The translations under genes were made by a program, and so were the position numbers. A stretch of 64,000 nucleotides of DNA from Streptomyces sp. NBC_00572. Its GTDB lineage: Bacteria > Actinomycetota > Actinomycetes > Streptomycetales > Streptomycetaceae. Positions 11,290 to 20,329 of the stretch are shown piece after piece. The stretch's first letter is position 1; every line of letters starts with the position of its first letter. The notes beneath the pieces were generated by a model. The model worked only from the letters and a program-made list of their open reading frames with translations, made no database searches and was not told where the DNA came from. The stretch covers positions 4,898,001 to 4,962,000 of the forward strand of contig NZ_JAPENX010000001.1 of assembly GCF_026341815.1 (NCBI RefSeq). Reading direction: 5' to 3'.

Positions 11290-11418
11290 CGTCGGTCGCA
11301 AGACATTCATATTCCGCTGGGGCATCGGAAATTCCGGCGCACTGCAATAGAGTCGCAGATCGGGCGCAGAACAGGCGCCGCTCGAATTGACTCGCGCAGA
11401 CCAAGGCGGAGGTCGGAC

Positions 11419-12102
11419 ATGCGCATTCCCGCGCACTCGGTATGCACGGCGATCCGGGACGACATCGTCTCCGGCGTCTTCGAGCGCGGCAGCCGGCTGA
11501 CCGAGGAACAGCTCGCCCGGCGGTACGGGGTCTCCCGCGTCCCGGTCCGTGAGGCGCTGCGCACCCTGGAGTCCGAGGGCTTCGTCGTCACCCGCCGTCA
11601 CGCCGGCGCGCATGTCGCGGAGCCCACCGAGCAGGAGGCGGCCGATCTGCTCGACATGCGGGCGCTGCTCGAACCCCTGGGGGCCGCACGCGCGGCCCAG
11701 CGGCGCACGGAGGCGCACCTCAAGGTGCTGCGGGGCCTGGTCAGGCTGGGGCAGGAGCGGGCCAGGCGCGGCCAGGGCGAGGATCTGCGCTCACTCGGCG
11801 GCTGGTTCCACGAGACGCTCGCGCAGGCCTCCGGCAGCCCGGCCCTGACGGCGCTGCTGACCCAGCTGCGGCACAAGATCGCCTGGATGTACGCCGTCGA
11901 GCAGCCCGAACGGCCGGTGGACGCGTGGGCCGAGCACGGCGCGATCGTGGACGCCGTGGCGCGCGGTGACGCCGAGCGGGCACGGGCGCTGACCGCGTTG
12001 CACGCGGAGCGCTCGCAATCGCTGCACCGCCTCAAAAGGCCGGACCGCGGCCGTGTGAGGGTTTCGCAACATGCAGTCAACACGGCGAGTGCCCGGAATT
12101 AA
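11419..12102 (+). CDS. GntR/FadR-subfamily transcriptional regulator
   Basis: The 227-residue protein has an N-terminal winged HTH (residues about 5-70; RLTEEQLARRYGVSRVPVREALRTLE), typical of GntR regulators. A helical FCD effector domain follows at about residues 80-205. GGAGG lies upstream of the ATG at 11419. FCD-type GntR proteins usually sense carboxylic acids or similar metabolites; the ligand cannot be told from sequence. It converges with ptsH across a shared terminator. It is not DasR, which belongs to the HutC subfamily. Confidence 0.88.
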   Translation: MRIPAHSVCTAIRDDIVSGVFERGSRLTEEQLARRYGVSRVPVREALRTLESEGFVVTRRHAGAHVAEPTEQEAADLLDMRALLEPLGAARAAQRRTEAHLKVLRGLVRLGQERARRGQGEDLRSLGGWFHETLAQASGSPALTALLTQLRHKIAWMYAVEQPERPVDAWAEHGAIVDAVARGDAERARALTALHAERSQSLHRLKRPDRGRVRVSQHAVNTASARN

Positions 12103-12180
12103 CGTGCGCACCGTATACAAAGAATAGGAATTCGGCGGCGTCGTTCCGTGCTGCCCAAAAAGAGGGTCGGTGGAAAAGCG

Positions 12181-12220
12181 AAAGGCCGTGACCGCCGGAA
12201 TTCCGGCAGTCACGGCCTTT
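12181..12220. terminator. Bidirectional terminator between the GntR gene and ptsH
   Basis: AAAGGCCGTGAC at 12181 pairs with GTCACGGCCTTT ending at 12220. An inner palindrome GCCGGAATTCCGGC continues the stem after one mismatch. The flanking A and T runs suit termination from both convergent genes. Confidence 0.88.
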
Positions 12221-12246
12221 GGTCGTGCGGGGGGGGGAGACCCGGA

Positions 12247-12528
12247 TCAGACGGTCTCGGGAAGCTCGTCGAGACCCTCGGCGACCAGCTTCGCCAGGCG
12301 GTCCAGAGCGGCCTCGGCGCCGTCGGCCTCCGAAGCGAGGACGATCTCCTCGCCGCCCTGCGCGCCCAGGCCGAGCACCGCGAGCATGGAGGCGGCGTTC
12401 ACCGGGGTGCCGTCGGACTTGGCGATCGTCACCGGAACGCCGGAAGCCGTGGCGGCACGGACGAAGATGGACGCGGGGCGGGCGTGCAGGCCCTCGGCCC
12501 AGCCGACGTTGACGCGGCGCTCAGCCAT
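12247..12528 (-). CDS. ptsH: Phosphocarrier protein HPr of the PTS
   Basis: The 93-residue protein starts MAERRVNVGWAEGLHARPAS. His15, in the signature GLHARPAS, accepts phosphate from enzyme I and passes it to sugar-specific EIIA proteins. Ser47 in AASMLAVLGLG corresponds to the regulatory Ser46 of low-GC HPr. Length and sequence fit streptomycete HPr very closely. The start at 12528 is preferred over an upstream ATG that would add five residues. A DasR-responsive-element-like sequence lies 26-41 bp upstream. Confidence 0.96.
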   Translation of the reverse strand: MAERRVNVGWAEGLHARPASIFVRAATASGVPVTIAKSDGTPVNAASMLAVLGLGAQGGEEIVLASEADGAEAALDRLAKLVAEGLDELPETV

Positions 12529-12553
12529 GGTGTTGCCCTTCAAGTCTCAAGCG

Positions 12554-12569
12554 GGTTGTCTAGACCAGT
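12554..12569 (-). promoter_or_regulatory. DasR-responsive element (dre)-like operator upstream of ptsH
   Basis: The 16-mer GGTTGTCTAGACCAGT matches the dre consensus ACTGGTCTAGACCAGT at 13 of 16 positions, including the whole central TCTAGACCAGT. In S. coelicolor the GntR/HutC regulator DasR, which responds to glucosamine-6-phosphate, controls pts genes including ptsH through such sites. The position just upstream of the HPr start supports a functional operator. Confidence 0.75.
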
Positions 12570-12725
12570 CTCTCACGGGATGCTGCGTGCTCGCGCCGAC
12601 CTTCGGCCCGGATCGGACCGCCGTTCGGCCCTCCCTCGCCGCGCCCGGCGTCCTCCCCACCTTGCACGGCGCACCCCCGCAGCGCGAGCGATGCCACCGC
12701 CGTGTCGCGGTCGTAGGCTGACCCC

Positions 12726-15700
12726 ATGCAGAGCGCGTCGGAGCAGTCGGAAGCGGCGGACCAACCGGCACCATCGGCGCGTCCGGAGTCATCGGAGCGG
12801 GCGCCGGACCACGACTACCCCGACCACTGGGAAGCCGACGTGGTGCTCCGGGACGGCGGCACCGCGCGCATCCGGCCCATCACGGCCGACGACGCCGAGC
12901 GCCTCGTCAGCTTCTACGAGCAGGTCTCGGACGAGTCGAAGTACTACCGCTTCTTCGCCCCCTACCCGCGGCTCTCCGCCAAGGACGTCCACCGCTTCAC
13001 CCACCACGACTTCGTGGACCGGGTCGGACTCGCGGCGACCGTGGGCGGCGAGTTCATCGCCACCGTGCGCTACGACCGCATCAACGACCGTGGACTGCCC
13101 GCCTCGGCCCCGGCCGACGAGGCCGAGGTCGCCTTCCTCGTCCAGGACGCCCACCAGGGGCGCGGAGTCGCCTCCGCCCTGCTCGAACACATCGCGGCGG
13201 TCGCGCGCGAGCGGGACATCCGGCGGTTCGCCGCCGAGGTCCTCCCCGCCAACACCAAGATGATCAAGGTCTTCACCGACGCGGGCTACACGCAGAAGCG
13301 CAGCTTCGAGGACGGGTCCGTACGGCTCCACCTCGACCTCGAACCCACCGACCGCTCCCTCGCCGTCCAGCGCGCGCGGGAGCAGCGGGCCGAGGCCCGC
13401 TCCGTACAGCGCCTCCTCACCCCCCGGTCCGTCGCCGTCATCGGCGCCGGACGGGCACCGGGCGGCGTCGGCCGGACCGTCCTGCGCAACCTCCTCGGGG
13501 CCGGGTACAGCGGGCGCGTGTACGCGGTCAACGCGGCGCTCGCGGACCACGGCGACGGGGTCGTCGAGCTCGACGGCGTACCCGCGCACCCCTCGGTCGC
13601 CGCCATCGGCGGGCCCGTCGACCTCGCGATCGTCGCCGTCCCCGCCGAACGGGTGCCGGAGGTCGTCGCCGACTGCGGCGAACACGGTGTCCAGGGCCTC
13701 GTCGTCCTCTCCGCCGGATACGCCGAGAGCGGGGCCGCCGGCCGCGAGCGGCAGCGTCAGCTCGTACGGCAGGCCCGCTCGTACGGCATGCGGATCATCG
13801 GACCCAACGCCTTCGGCATCATCAACACCGCCGCCGACGTCCGGCTCAACGCCTCCCTCGCCCCGCAGATGCCGGCCGCCGGACGGATCGGGCTCTTCAC
13901 CCAGTCCGGCGCGATCGGCATCGCCCTCCTCGCCGGACTGCACCGGCGGGGCGCCGGGCTCTCCTCCTTCATCTCCGCCGGCAACCGCGCCGACGTCTCC
14001 GGCAACGACTTCCTCCAGCACTGGTACGACGACCCCGGAACCGACGTCGTCCTCCTCTACCTGGAGTCGATCGGCAACCCCCGGAAGTTCACCCGGCTCG
14101 CCCGCCGCACCGCCGCCGTCAAGCCGGTCGTCGTCGTCAAGGGCGCCCGGCACAGCGGCAGCGCCCCGCCCGGCCACCGGGTGCCCGTCACCCGCATCCC
14201 GCACGCCACGGTTTCCGCGCTGCTCCGCCAGGCCGGTGTCATCCGCGTCGACACCGTCACCGAACTCGTCGACGCCGGACTGCTGCTCGCCGCCCAGCCG
14301 CTGCCCGCGGGGCCCCGGGTCGCGATCCTCGGCAACTCCGAGTCCCTCGGCCTCCTCACGTACGACGCCTGCCTGACGGAGGGGCTCCGCCCGCTCCGGC
14401 CCCTCGACCTCACGACCGCGGCGGAGCCCGCGGACTTCCGGGACGCCCTCGCGGCGGCGCTCGCGGACGAGACCTCCGACGCGGTCGTCGTGAACGCGAT
14501 CCCCTGGGTCGGGGAGAACGGTGCCACCGAGTTCGGCGACGGCGAGGTGCTCGCGGCCTCCCTCCGCGAGGCCGTCGCCGCCGCCCCGACCCCGACCAAG
14601 CCGGTCGTCGTCGTCCACGTCGAGATGGGCGGCCTCGCGGAGGCCCTCGCGGTCGCCACGAGCACACGACCGGCGGCGCCGGGTCGGGGCGCCGCCACCT
14701 CGGGCCCCCGGCAGACCGGAACGCCCACCGGGCCCGGCCCGGACCTGGCGCCCCCGGGCGTCGGGCGCCCGAGCGGACCCGGCTCCGCCCCGGCCGCGGG
14801 CGGCCCGAACCCGGCCGCGCCCGGAGCAGGCGTGACCCCGCCCGGAACAGGACCGGTCGCGTCCGCCCCCGGCCAGGCCACTCCCGGAACCGGTCAGGCC
14901 GCCCCTGCCCCCGCCCCCGTCGACGCCCAGCCCGCCACCATCCCCGCCTACCCCGCCGCCGAGCGGGCCGTGCGAGCGCTCGCCGAGGCCGTGCGATACG
15001 GGCAGTGGCGTCGGCAGGCCGCCGAACCCGGGCGGGTGCCCGAGTACGAGGACATCGACGAGGCCGGGGCCGCCGCCCTCATCGAGCGGGTCCTCGGCGG
15101 CGGCGAAGCCGACCCCAGGGGTGTGACCCTCGACACCGCGCAGGCCGGGGAGCTGCTCGCGCGGTACGGCATCACCGTGCTGCCGACCCTGCCCGCGCCC
15201 ACCCCCGACGCCGCCGTCGCGGCCGCCGCCCGCCTCGGCTACCCGGTCGCCCTCAAGACGACCGCGCCCCACCTCCGGCACCGCCCCGACCTCGGCGGCG
15301 TACGGCTCGACCTGGCGTCCGAGGAGCAGCTGCGCACGGCCTACGCCGAGCTGACCGAGGTCCTCGGCAAGCCCGAGGAGCTCCAGCCGGTGGTCCAGGC
15401 GATGGTTCCCCGGGGCGTCGACACCGTCGTCCGCTCCGCCATCGACCCGGCCGTCGGCGCCGTCCTCTCCTTCGGACTCGCGGGCGCCGCGTCCGAGCTG
15501 CTCGGCGACACGGCCCACCGCCTCGTCCCGGCCACCGACCGGGACGTCGCCGAACTGGTCCGTTCCCTCCGCACCGCCCCGCTGCTCTTCGGCTGGCGCG
15601 GCTCCGCCCCCGTCGACACCCCCGCCCTGGAGGAGGTCCTGCTCCGGGTGTCCCGGCTCGTCGACGACCACCCCGAAGTGGTGGCCGTCTCCCTCGAGCC

Positions 15701-15806
15701 GGTGGTCGTGGCACCGCGCGGACTCTCCGTCCTCGGTGCCACCGTCCGACTGGCCCCGCCGGCGCCCCGTACCGACCTCGGGCCGCGCAGCCTGCCGAGT
15801 TACTGA
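12726..15806 (+). CDS. GNAT acetyltransferase fused to NDP-forming acyl-CoA synthetase-like domains (Pat-type protein acetyltransferase)
   Basis: The 1026-residue protein has four parts. An N-terminal GNAT domain (about residues 35-205) shows the acetyl-CoA loop QDAHQGRGVASALL. A CoA-binding Rossmann domain follows from about residue 228 (SVAVIGAGRAPGGVGR), then succinyl-CoA-ligase-like flavodoxin domains. The C-terminal ATP-grasp domain covers about residues 790-1020. A Pro/Gly/Ala-rich, low-complexity linker at about residues 653-738 separates the synthetase-like parts. In Streptomyces and mycobacteria such proteins are protein lysine acetyltransferases that regulate acetyl-CoA synthetase; the synthetase-like half often acts as a sensor and not as a catalyst. 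The ATG at 12726 sits shortly after the divergent ptsH promoter region. Confidence 0.88.
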   Translation: MQSASEQSEAADQPAPSARPESSERAPDHDYPDHWEADVVLRDGGTARIRPITADDAERLVSFYEQVSDESKYYRFFAPYPRLSAKDVHRFTHHDFVDRVGLAATVGGEFIATVRYDRINDRGLPASAPADEAEVAFLVQDAHQGRGVASALLEHIAAVARERDIRRFAAEVLPANTKMIKVFTDAGYTQKRSFEDGSVRLHLDLEPTDRSLAVQRAREQRAEARSVQRLLTPRSVAVIGAGRAPGGVGRTVLRNLLGAGYSGRVYAVNAALADHGDGVVELDGVPAHPSVAAIGGPVDLAIVAVPAERVPEVVADCGEHGVQGLVVLSAGYAESGAAGRERQRQLVRQARSYGMRIIGPNAFGIINTAADVRLNASLAPQMPAAGRIGLFTQSGAIGIALLAGLHRRGAGLSSFISAGNRADVSGNDFLQHWYDDPGTDVVLLYLESIGNPRKFTRLARRTAAVKPVVVVKGARHSGSAPPGHRVPVTRIPHATVSALLRQAGVIRVDTVTELVDAGLLLAAQPLPAGPRVAILGNSESLGLLTYDACLTEGLRPLRPLDLTTAAEPADFRDALAAALADETSDAVVVNAIPWVGENGATEFGDGEVLAASLREAVAAAPTPTKPVVVVHVEMGGLAEALAVATSTRPAAPGRGAATSGPRQTGTPTGPGPDLAPPGVGRPSGPGSAPAAGGPNPAAPGAGVTPPGTGPVASAPGQATPGTGQAAPAPAPVDAQPATIPAYPAAERAVRALAEAVRYGQWRRQAAEPGRVPEYEDIDEAGAAALIERVLGGGEADPRGVTLDTAQAGELLARYGITVLPTLPAPTPDAAVAAAARLGYPVALKTTAPHLRHRPDLGGVRLDLASEEQLRTAYAELTEVLGKPEELQPVVQAMVPRGVDTVVRSAIDPAVGAVLSFGLAGAASELLGDTAHRLVPATDRDVAELVRSLRTAPLLFGWRGSAPVDTPALEEVLLRVSRLVDDHPEVVAVSLEPVVVAPRGLSVLGATVRLAPPAPRTDLGPRSLPSY

Positions 15807-16004
15807 AGGGCCCGAGGGGGGCCCACGGCCCCGTAGACACCTCAGGCGGTTAGGAAGTCAAGTTCGCCGCGCTGAGTCCGTGTGTAGCGTGTCGATCTGT
15901 TCGAGAGCGAGCGGGGGTGGATGGTGTCTGGCGGACCGTGGGCGGGTGACGCCCGATCATGGTCAGGCTGCCAGGTCTACGATCCTCGCGAAGGGGGTGG
16001 CGCT

Positions 16005-16661
16005 ATGGAGGACGTCTTCGACACGAGCGGGAGCCCGCCGAACGGTTGGATGCACGCCGTCTTCCACGGGGGTCCGTATGGGGATGACGTCGGGCGATGC
16101 ATTCCTGGGCCTCCCGCGCCGGAGGTTTTCAAGGTGCCGCTGCCTGCGGGCGGCGAGCACGTGTATCGGCTGTGGAATGTGGGGTCGTGGTCGGATCCGG
16201 ATGACTCCATCGCTGTCTACAACCCCGACGTGCCGCCCGCACCTCCCGGGCTCCTGACAGCTCAGGAAGGGATCTGGCTCAGGGACGTGCAGCGTCGACG
16301 CGGGGAAGATCCGGTCAGGCTCGTCGCGATGAACTCCAGCGGGAACATGGTGAAGCGACCCACCGAGCTCGCGATAGGCGCCATGCTCGCCGAGCTGCGG
16401 CGCAGCGGGAACGAGCACATGGTCCTGCAACGGCTGGACGACGAGCTTGAAGGAGACTGGTTCATCCAGGTCCTGCTGCGCGACGACAACACGTACGAAC
16501 TGGAGTATCGCGCCGGCAGCGAGTCGGAGCACTACCAGACGCGCACGGTCTCCCAGGACATGGTTCGCGACACGCTGCTCGGCTGGGCTGCCGACAAGCC
16601 CAACTGGCGGAGCGGGCTGATGTGGAACAAGGTCGGCCACGACTTCCAGATCCCCACCTAA
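16005..16661 (+). CDS. Hypothetical protein of unknown function
   Basis: The 218-residue soluble protein starts at an ATG preceded by GAAGGGGG at 7-8 bp. It has no signal peptide, membrane segment or catalytic motif that I recognise. The N-terminal part is rich in Gly, Pro and aromatics (HAVFHGGPYGDD, YRLWNVGSWSDPDDSIAVYN). The second half is charged and looks like a mixed alpha/beta domain (YELEYRAGSESEHYQTRTVS). Codon use is slightly less GC-biased than in neighbouring core genes. Its last codons lie 17 bp from the 3' end of the IS110 transposase gene, so part of its C-terminus may be supplied by the IS end. Confidence 0.6.
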   Translation: MEDVFDTSGSPPNGWMHAVFHGGPYGDDVGRCIPGPPAPEVFKVPLPAGGEHVYRLWNVGSWSDPDDSIAVYNPDVPPAPPGLLTAQEGIWLRDVQRRRGEDPVRLVAMNSSGNMVKRPTELAIGAMLAELRRSGNEHMVLQRLDDELEGDWFIQVLLRDDNTYELEYRAGSESEHYQTRTVSQDMVRDTLLGWAADKPNWRSGLMWNKVGHDFQIPT

Positions 16662-16678
16662 GATCGCCCAGGCAGCTC

Positions 16679-17911
16679 CTAAGCAGCCGCCACCAGGGCA
16701 GGCGGAGGTGGGAAGGCAACGGCCTCATCGAAGTGGCGGTCGTGTTGGAGGCAGTGGTAGAGCTGTCCGATCATGCGGTTGAAGAGGTTGCGCTGGGCTG
16801 AGGCATGCCAGTCTCCGTGGTCGCGACGGCGCCGGTAGTGGATCTTCGCGCCGGGTGAGGCGGTGATCGAGGAGAAGGCCCAGAGGTAGCCGACGGCGTT
16901 GAGCCGGTCGTTCTTCACCCACCGTCTGGTGATGGACGACTTCTTGCCGGAGGCCCGGGTGATCGGTGAGGAGCCGGCGTATGCCTTCAGGCCGCGGGCG
17001 TCGGCGAACCGGGTGCGGTCGTCTCCGATCTCGGCGAGCACCCGGGCGCCGAGCTGGGTGCCGAGGCCGGGGAAGCTGAGGATGATCTCAGCGTCCGGGT
17101 GCTGAGGGAACGCTTCCTCGACTGCCTCGGCGAGCTGATCGGCGGCAGTGCAGGCGGCCTCCAGCTGGATGAGGAGGGCAAGCATCTGGTTGCCGAGCGC
17201 GTCTTCAACGAGAGCGGCTTGGTGGGCCCAGTCGGCCCGGAAGACCTCGCGGAGCCGTTCGGCCTCGGCCTCGATCCCGCGCTGGCGGCCAGCCCGTTTG
17301 AGCGCGGCCTGGAGCTGGGCGCGGGTCAGTCGAGCGGCACGGGTCGGGGTGGGGGCGGCCTTGAGGATCTCGTGGGCTTCGCGCCGGCACAGGCCGTTGC
17401 GCCAGGGCTCGAAGGCGGCCAGGGCGGAGGGGTAGTACTCGCGCAGCAGGGAGCGGAGCTGGTTGGAGATCTGCTGGCGGTTCCAGGTGGCGTCCTGCTG
17501 GGCGCGGGCGAGGACGGCGACGGCTCGGGCGAGGTCGGAGTCGTCGGGCAGGGGCCGGTGGGCGTGCATGTCGGTGCGGAGGATGTTGGCCAGGACCAAT
17601 GCGTCGCCGGGGTCGGACTTCTTGCGAGAGACGGAGTGGCGGTCGCGGTAGCGGGCGGCGGCCATCGGGTTGATCGCGAAGACCTGCCGGCTGCCGGTCC
17701 GCAGCACGGCGACGAGCAGGCCGCGGGAGGTTTCGATGGCGACCGGGATCGGGTTTTCGGCGGTGTCGCCGTACTCGGCGAGCAGGTCGAGCAGGATCTT
17801 GTAGCCAGTGGCGTCGTCGGTGATGTGGCGCTTGGCCAGGAGCTGGCCGGTGTCGTCGACGAGGGCGACGTCGTGTGTCTTCTCCGCCCAGTCGATGCCG
17901 CAGTAGATCAA
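16679..17911 (-). CDS. IS110-family transposase (DEDD/serine recombinase)
   Basis: The 410-residue transposase has the N-terminal RuvC-like DEDD domain with IDWAEKTHDVALVD, AIETSRG and SDPGDALVLANILRTD. A C-terminal transposase-20 domain follows (FPGLGTQLGARVLAEIGD, then KAYAGSSPITRASGKK), which carries the candidate catalytic serine. The start is a TTG at 17911, preceded by GGGAGGG, which gives LIYCGIDWAEKTH right at the conserved N-terminus. No frameshift or stop is seen, so the gene looks intact. The N-terminal subgroup and long upstream non-coding end fit the IS110 group; the IS1111 group fits less well. Confidence 0.92.
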   Translation of the reverse strand: MIYCGIDWAEKTHDVALVDDTGQLLAKRHITDDATGYKILLDLLAEYGDTAENPIPVAIETSRGLLVAVLRTGSRQVFAINPMAAARYRDRHSVSRKKSDPGDALVLANILRTDMHAHRPLPDDSDLARAVAVLARAQQDATWNRQQISNQLRSLLREYYPSALAAFEPWRNGLCRREAHEILKAAPTPTRAARLTRAQLQAALKRAGRQRGIEAEAERLREVFRADWAHQAALVEDALGNQMLALLIQLEAACTAADQLAEAVEEAFPQHPDAEIILSFPGLGTQLGARVLAEIGDDRTRFADARGLKAYAGSSPITRASGKKSSITRRWVKNDRLNAVGYLWAFSSITASPGAKIHYRRRRDHGDWHASAQRNLFNRMIGQLYHCLQHDRHFDEAVAFPPPPALVAAA

Positions 17912-18170
17912 GGTCCCTCCCCAAACTGCTGTGTGTTTGTGCCGGTCACGAGCTCGTGCGGAACCACGCAGCGACCTAATCCCAGGACTCGGCGCGAGGG
18001 CCCGGTCCGCCACCTCAGTAGCTGTTCGTGGCACCAGCTCACCCCACGGGCCTCGGTCTATGCGGGAGCTCGGACGGCTCGGGCATGTCGAGAGGTCACC
18101 GTGTGGCGGGCTCGCACCACCAACACCAACGAGTGATCAAGGTGCTCGGTGTTGATTCCTCAAGGCGCCA
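17912..18170 (-). ncRNA. Non-coding left end of the IS110 element, candidate bridge RNA region
   Basis: No gene is seen in 17912-18467. On the minus strand the part next to the transposase start can form several stem-loops: GGTGCCAC with GTGGCGGACC, TGCG(TGGTTC)CGCA, and GTCCGAGCTC with GAGCTCGTGAC. In IS110 elements the non-coding end encodes a bridge RNA that pairs with target and donor DNA. The assignment rests on position and possible folding only. From about 18170 to 18467 I see only a likely upstream region of the next gene. Confidence 0.35.
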
Positions 18171-18467
18171 CGGGCCGCCGACCCCCAGGCGCCCACGGCG
18201 AGTCCGCAACGAGCGTTGTCGTGGCGGCCGCGAGGACGTCGGACGTCGCCGCTCTGAGGGGAGGCATCCATGACCTGGACGGGTGTAGGCGTCCGTCCGG
18301 CGCCCACGCAGCCGCCACCACAACGAGCACCAGGACCGGCCACCGATCTACGGGAAGGCCTCACCGGCCCGGATGGAGTCAGATGTCACAGCCCCGGCGC
18401 TCTCGAACGGCCCGGCCCCCTTCACAATCGGCCAAGCCGTCCCTACATACGGATTAGGATGGAGTCC

Positions 18468-19064
18468 ATGGCGAAGACCGGTACGACGACCCAGGGGCTG
18501 CGCGCGGCGATCGAGCGCAGCGGCTACTACCCGGCCCTCGTGGCCGAGGCGGTGGAGGCCGCCGTCGGCGGCGAGGCCGTCGCGTCGTACGTGGTGCACC
18601 AGGAGACCACCTTCGACGCCAACGAGGTCCGGCGCCACGTCACCGTCCTCGTCCTGACGCCGCACCGCTTCATCGTCAGCCACACCGACGAGCAGGCCGC
18701 CGACACCAGCTCCCCGACGCCGTACGCCACGACGTCCACCGAGTCCGTGAAGCTCGACCGGATCTCGTCCGTCGTGGTGAGCCGTGTGGTCGCCAATCCG
18801 GAGTCGTACACGCCGGGCACGCTGCCCCGTGAGGTGGTCCTCACCATCGGCTGGGGTGCCGTCTCCCGGATCGACCTGGAGCCCGCCGCCTGCGGCGACG
18901 CCAACTGCGACGCCGACCACGGCTACACCGGCAACGCCACCGCGGACGACCTCAGCCTCCGGGTGAGCGAGGCCGGGGACGGCCCGGACACCGTCCGGCA
19001 GACCCTCGTCTTCGCCCAGGCCCTCTCCGAAGCCATCGCGGCCACCGCCGCCCCCACCCGCTGA
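18468..19064 (+). CDS. Conserved actinobacterial protein, probably DUF5998 family
   Basis: The 198-residue protein is soluble and has no signal peptide. It looks like a family I recall as DUF5998, found across streptomycetes with this start (MAKTGTTTQGLRAAIERSGYYP). A short stretch GDANCDADHGYTG contains one Cys and acidic residues; no catalytic motif is recognised. The ATG at 18468 with AGGA 8 bp upstream is chosen; an ATG nine bases earlier is possible. Its stop overlaps the ATG of the phosphatase-like gene (TGATG), so the two are coupled and probably act together. Confidence 0.75.
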   Translation: MAKTGTTTQGLRAAIERSGYYPALVAEAVEAAVGGEAVASYVVHQETTFDANEVRRHVTVLVLTPHRFIVSHTDEQAADTSSPTPYATTSTESVKLDRISSVVVSRVVANPESYTPGTLPREVVLTIGWGAVSRIDLEPAACGDANCDADHGYTGNATADDLSLRVSEAGDGPDTVRQTLVFAQALSEAIAATAAPTR

Positions 19065-20269
19065 TGGTGCAGCCGACCGCCGTGACCCACGGCTGGCCCG
19101 ACGACCCGGTCCCGCTCGCCCCGGAGGCCGCGCCGGTCCCCGAGTACACCTACGGCTCCCTCGGCGACGTGCTGCCGACGCTGGTCGCCGGTCAGGACGT
19201 GCCCGGATTCGCGCCGCGGATCGCCGAGCTGGCCCCGGCCGACCGGAACTGCCTGTTCCTGATCGACGGGCTCGGCTGGGAGCAGATCAGGAACCACCCG
19301 GACGAGGCCCCCTACCTGACCTCGCTCCTCGGCTCCTCGCGCGGTGGCACGGGCCGGCCGATCACCGCCGGATTCCCCGCCACGACGGCGACCTCGCTGG
19401 CCTCCGTCGGCACCGGCCGCTACCCCGGCACGCACGGGCTGCCCGGCTACACCGTGCGCAACCCCGACACCGGCGAGCTGATGAACCAGCTGCGCTGGAA
19501 GCCGTGGACCTCGCCGCGGGTCTGGCAGCCGTATCCCACCGTCTTCCAGCTCGCCCACGAGGCCGGGATCCACACCGCCCAGGTGTCCTCCCCGATCTTC
19601 GAGCAGACCCCGCTCACCAAGGTCGCGCTCAGCGGCGGAAAGTTTCACGGGCGGCTCTCCGGCGAGGAGCGCATGGACTTCGCCGCCGAGCAGCTCGCCG
19701 CCGGTGACCGCTCGCTGGTCTACACGTACTACAGCGAACTCGACGGAGCCGGACACCGCTTCGGCATCGACTCCGACGCCTGGCGCGGCCAGCTGATGTT
19801 CGTCGACCGGCTGGTACAGCGGCTCGCCGAGCAGCTGCCGCCCCGCTCGGCGCTGTACGTCACCGCCGACCACGGCATGGTCGACATCCCCTTCGACGAG
19901 CAGCACCGCATCGACTTCGACGAGGACTGGGAGCTGCGCGCGGGCGTCGCCCTCCTCGGCGGCGAGGGGCGTGCCCGGCACGTCTACGCCGTGCCCGGCG
20001 CCGAGGCGGACGTCCTCACCTGCTGGCGAGAGGTGATCGGCGAGCAGTTCTGGGTGGCGAGCCGCGACGAGGCCATCTCGCTCGGCTGGTTCGGCGACGA
20101 GGTCGACGAGCGCGTGTACGGCCGGATCGGCGACGTCGTCGCCGCGGCTCACGACGACGTGGCGATCACCGCCTCCGTCAACGAGCCCCACGAGTCCGCG
20201 ATGGTCGGCATGCACGGGTCCATGGCCCCCGCGGAGCAGCTCGTCCCGCTGCTCGAAGTCCGCTCCTGA
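19064..20269 (+). CDS. Alkaline phosphatase superfamily phosphodiesterase/pyrophosphatase
   Basis: The 401-residue enzyme has the nucleotide pyrophosphatase/phosphodiesterase fold. It shows a metal-binding Asp in LFLIDGLGWE near residue 68, the nucleophilic Thr in GFPATTATSLASVGTG, and later metal ligands in YYSELDGAGHRFG and YVTADHGMVD. A signal peptide is not apparent, so it probably acts in the cytoplasm. It hydrolyses a phosphodiester or pyrophosphate bond; the substrate is unknown. The gene is translationally coupled to the preceding DUF5998-like gene, with thymidine kinase 60 bp downstream. Confidence 0.85.
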   Translation: MVQPTAVTHGWPDDPVPLAPEAAPVPEYTYGSLGDVLPTLVAGQDVPGFAPRIAELAPADRNCLFLIDGLGWEQIRNHPDEAPYLTSLLGSSRGGTGRPITAGFPATTATSLASVGTGRYPGTHGLPGYTVRNPDTGELMNQLRWKPWTSPRVWQPYPTVFQLAHEAGIHTAQVSSPIFEQTPLTKVALSGGKFHGRLSGEERMDFAAEQLAAGDRSLVYTYYSELDGAGHRFGIDSDAWRGQLMFVDRLVQRLAEQLPPRSALYVTADHGMVDIPFDEQHRIDFDEDWELRAGVALLGGEGRARHVYAVPGAEADVLTCWREVIGEQFWVASRDEAISLGWFGDEVDERVYGRIGDVVAAAHDDVAITASVNEPHESAMVGMHGSMAPAEQLVPLLEVRS

Positions 20270-20329
20270 ACCGTTCCCGCCCCGGAAGTCCTTCCCCCCC
20301 TCCACGACCTGAAAGGTCCCCGTCCCGTC

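Larger units (their letters stand above)
16662..18170 (-). mobile_element. IS110-family insertion sequence (ends approximate)
   Basis: The element contains one complete IS110-type transposase gene and about 250 bp of non-coding sequence before its start. IS110 elements have no clear terminal inverted repeats, so neither end can be placed from sequence alone. The coordinates are estimates: the right end lies near or inside the 3' end of the gene at 16005-16661, and the left end is somewhere in 18100-18300. CCTA and CCTC occur near the two proposed ends and could mark a CT core dinucleotide. Confidence 0.65.

Noticed and set aside
15807..16004. Possible tRNA gene or attachment site before the accessory gene
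   Set aside because: No cloverleaf or duplicated att core could be found by eye.
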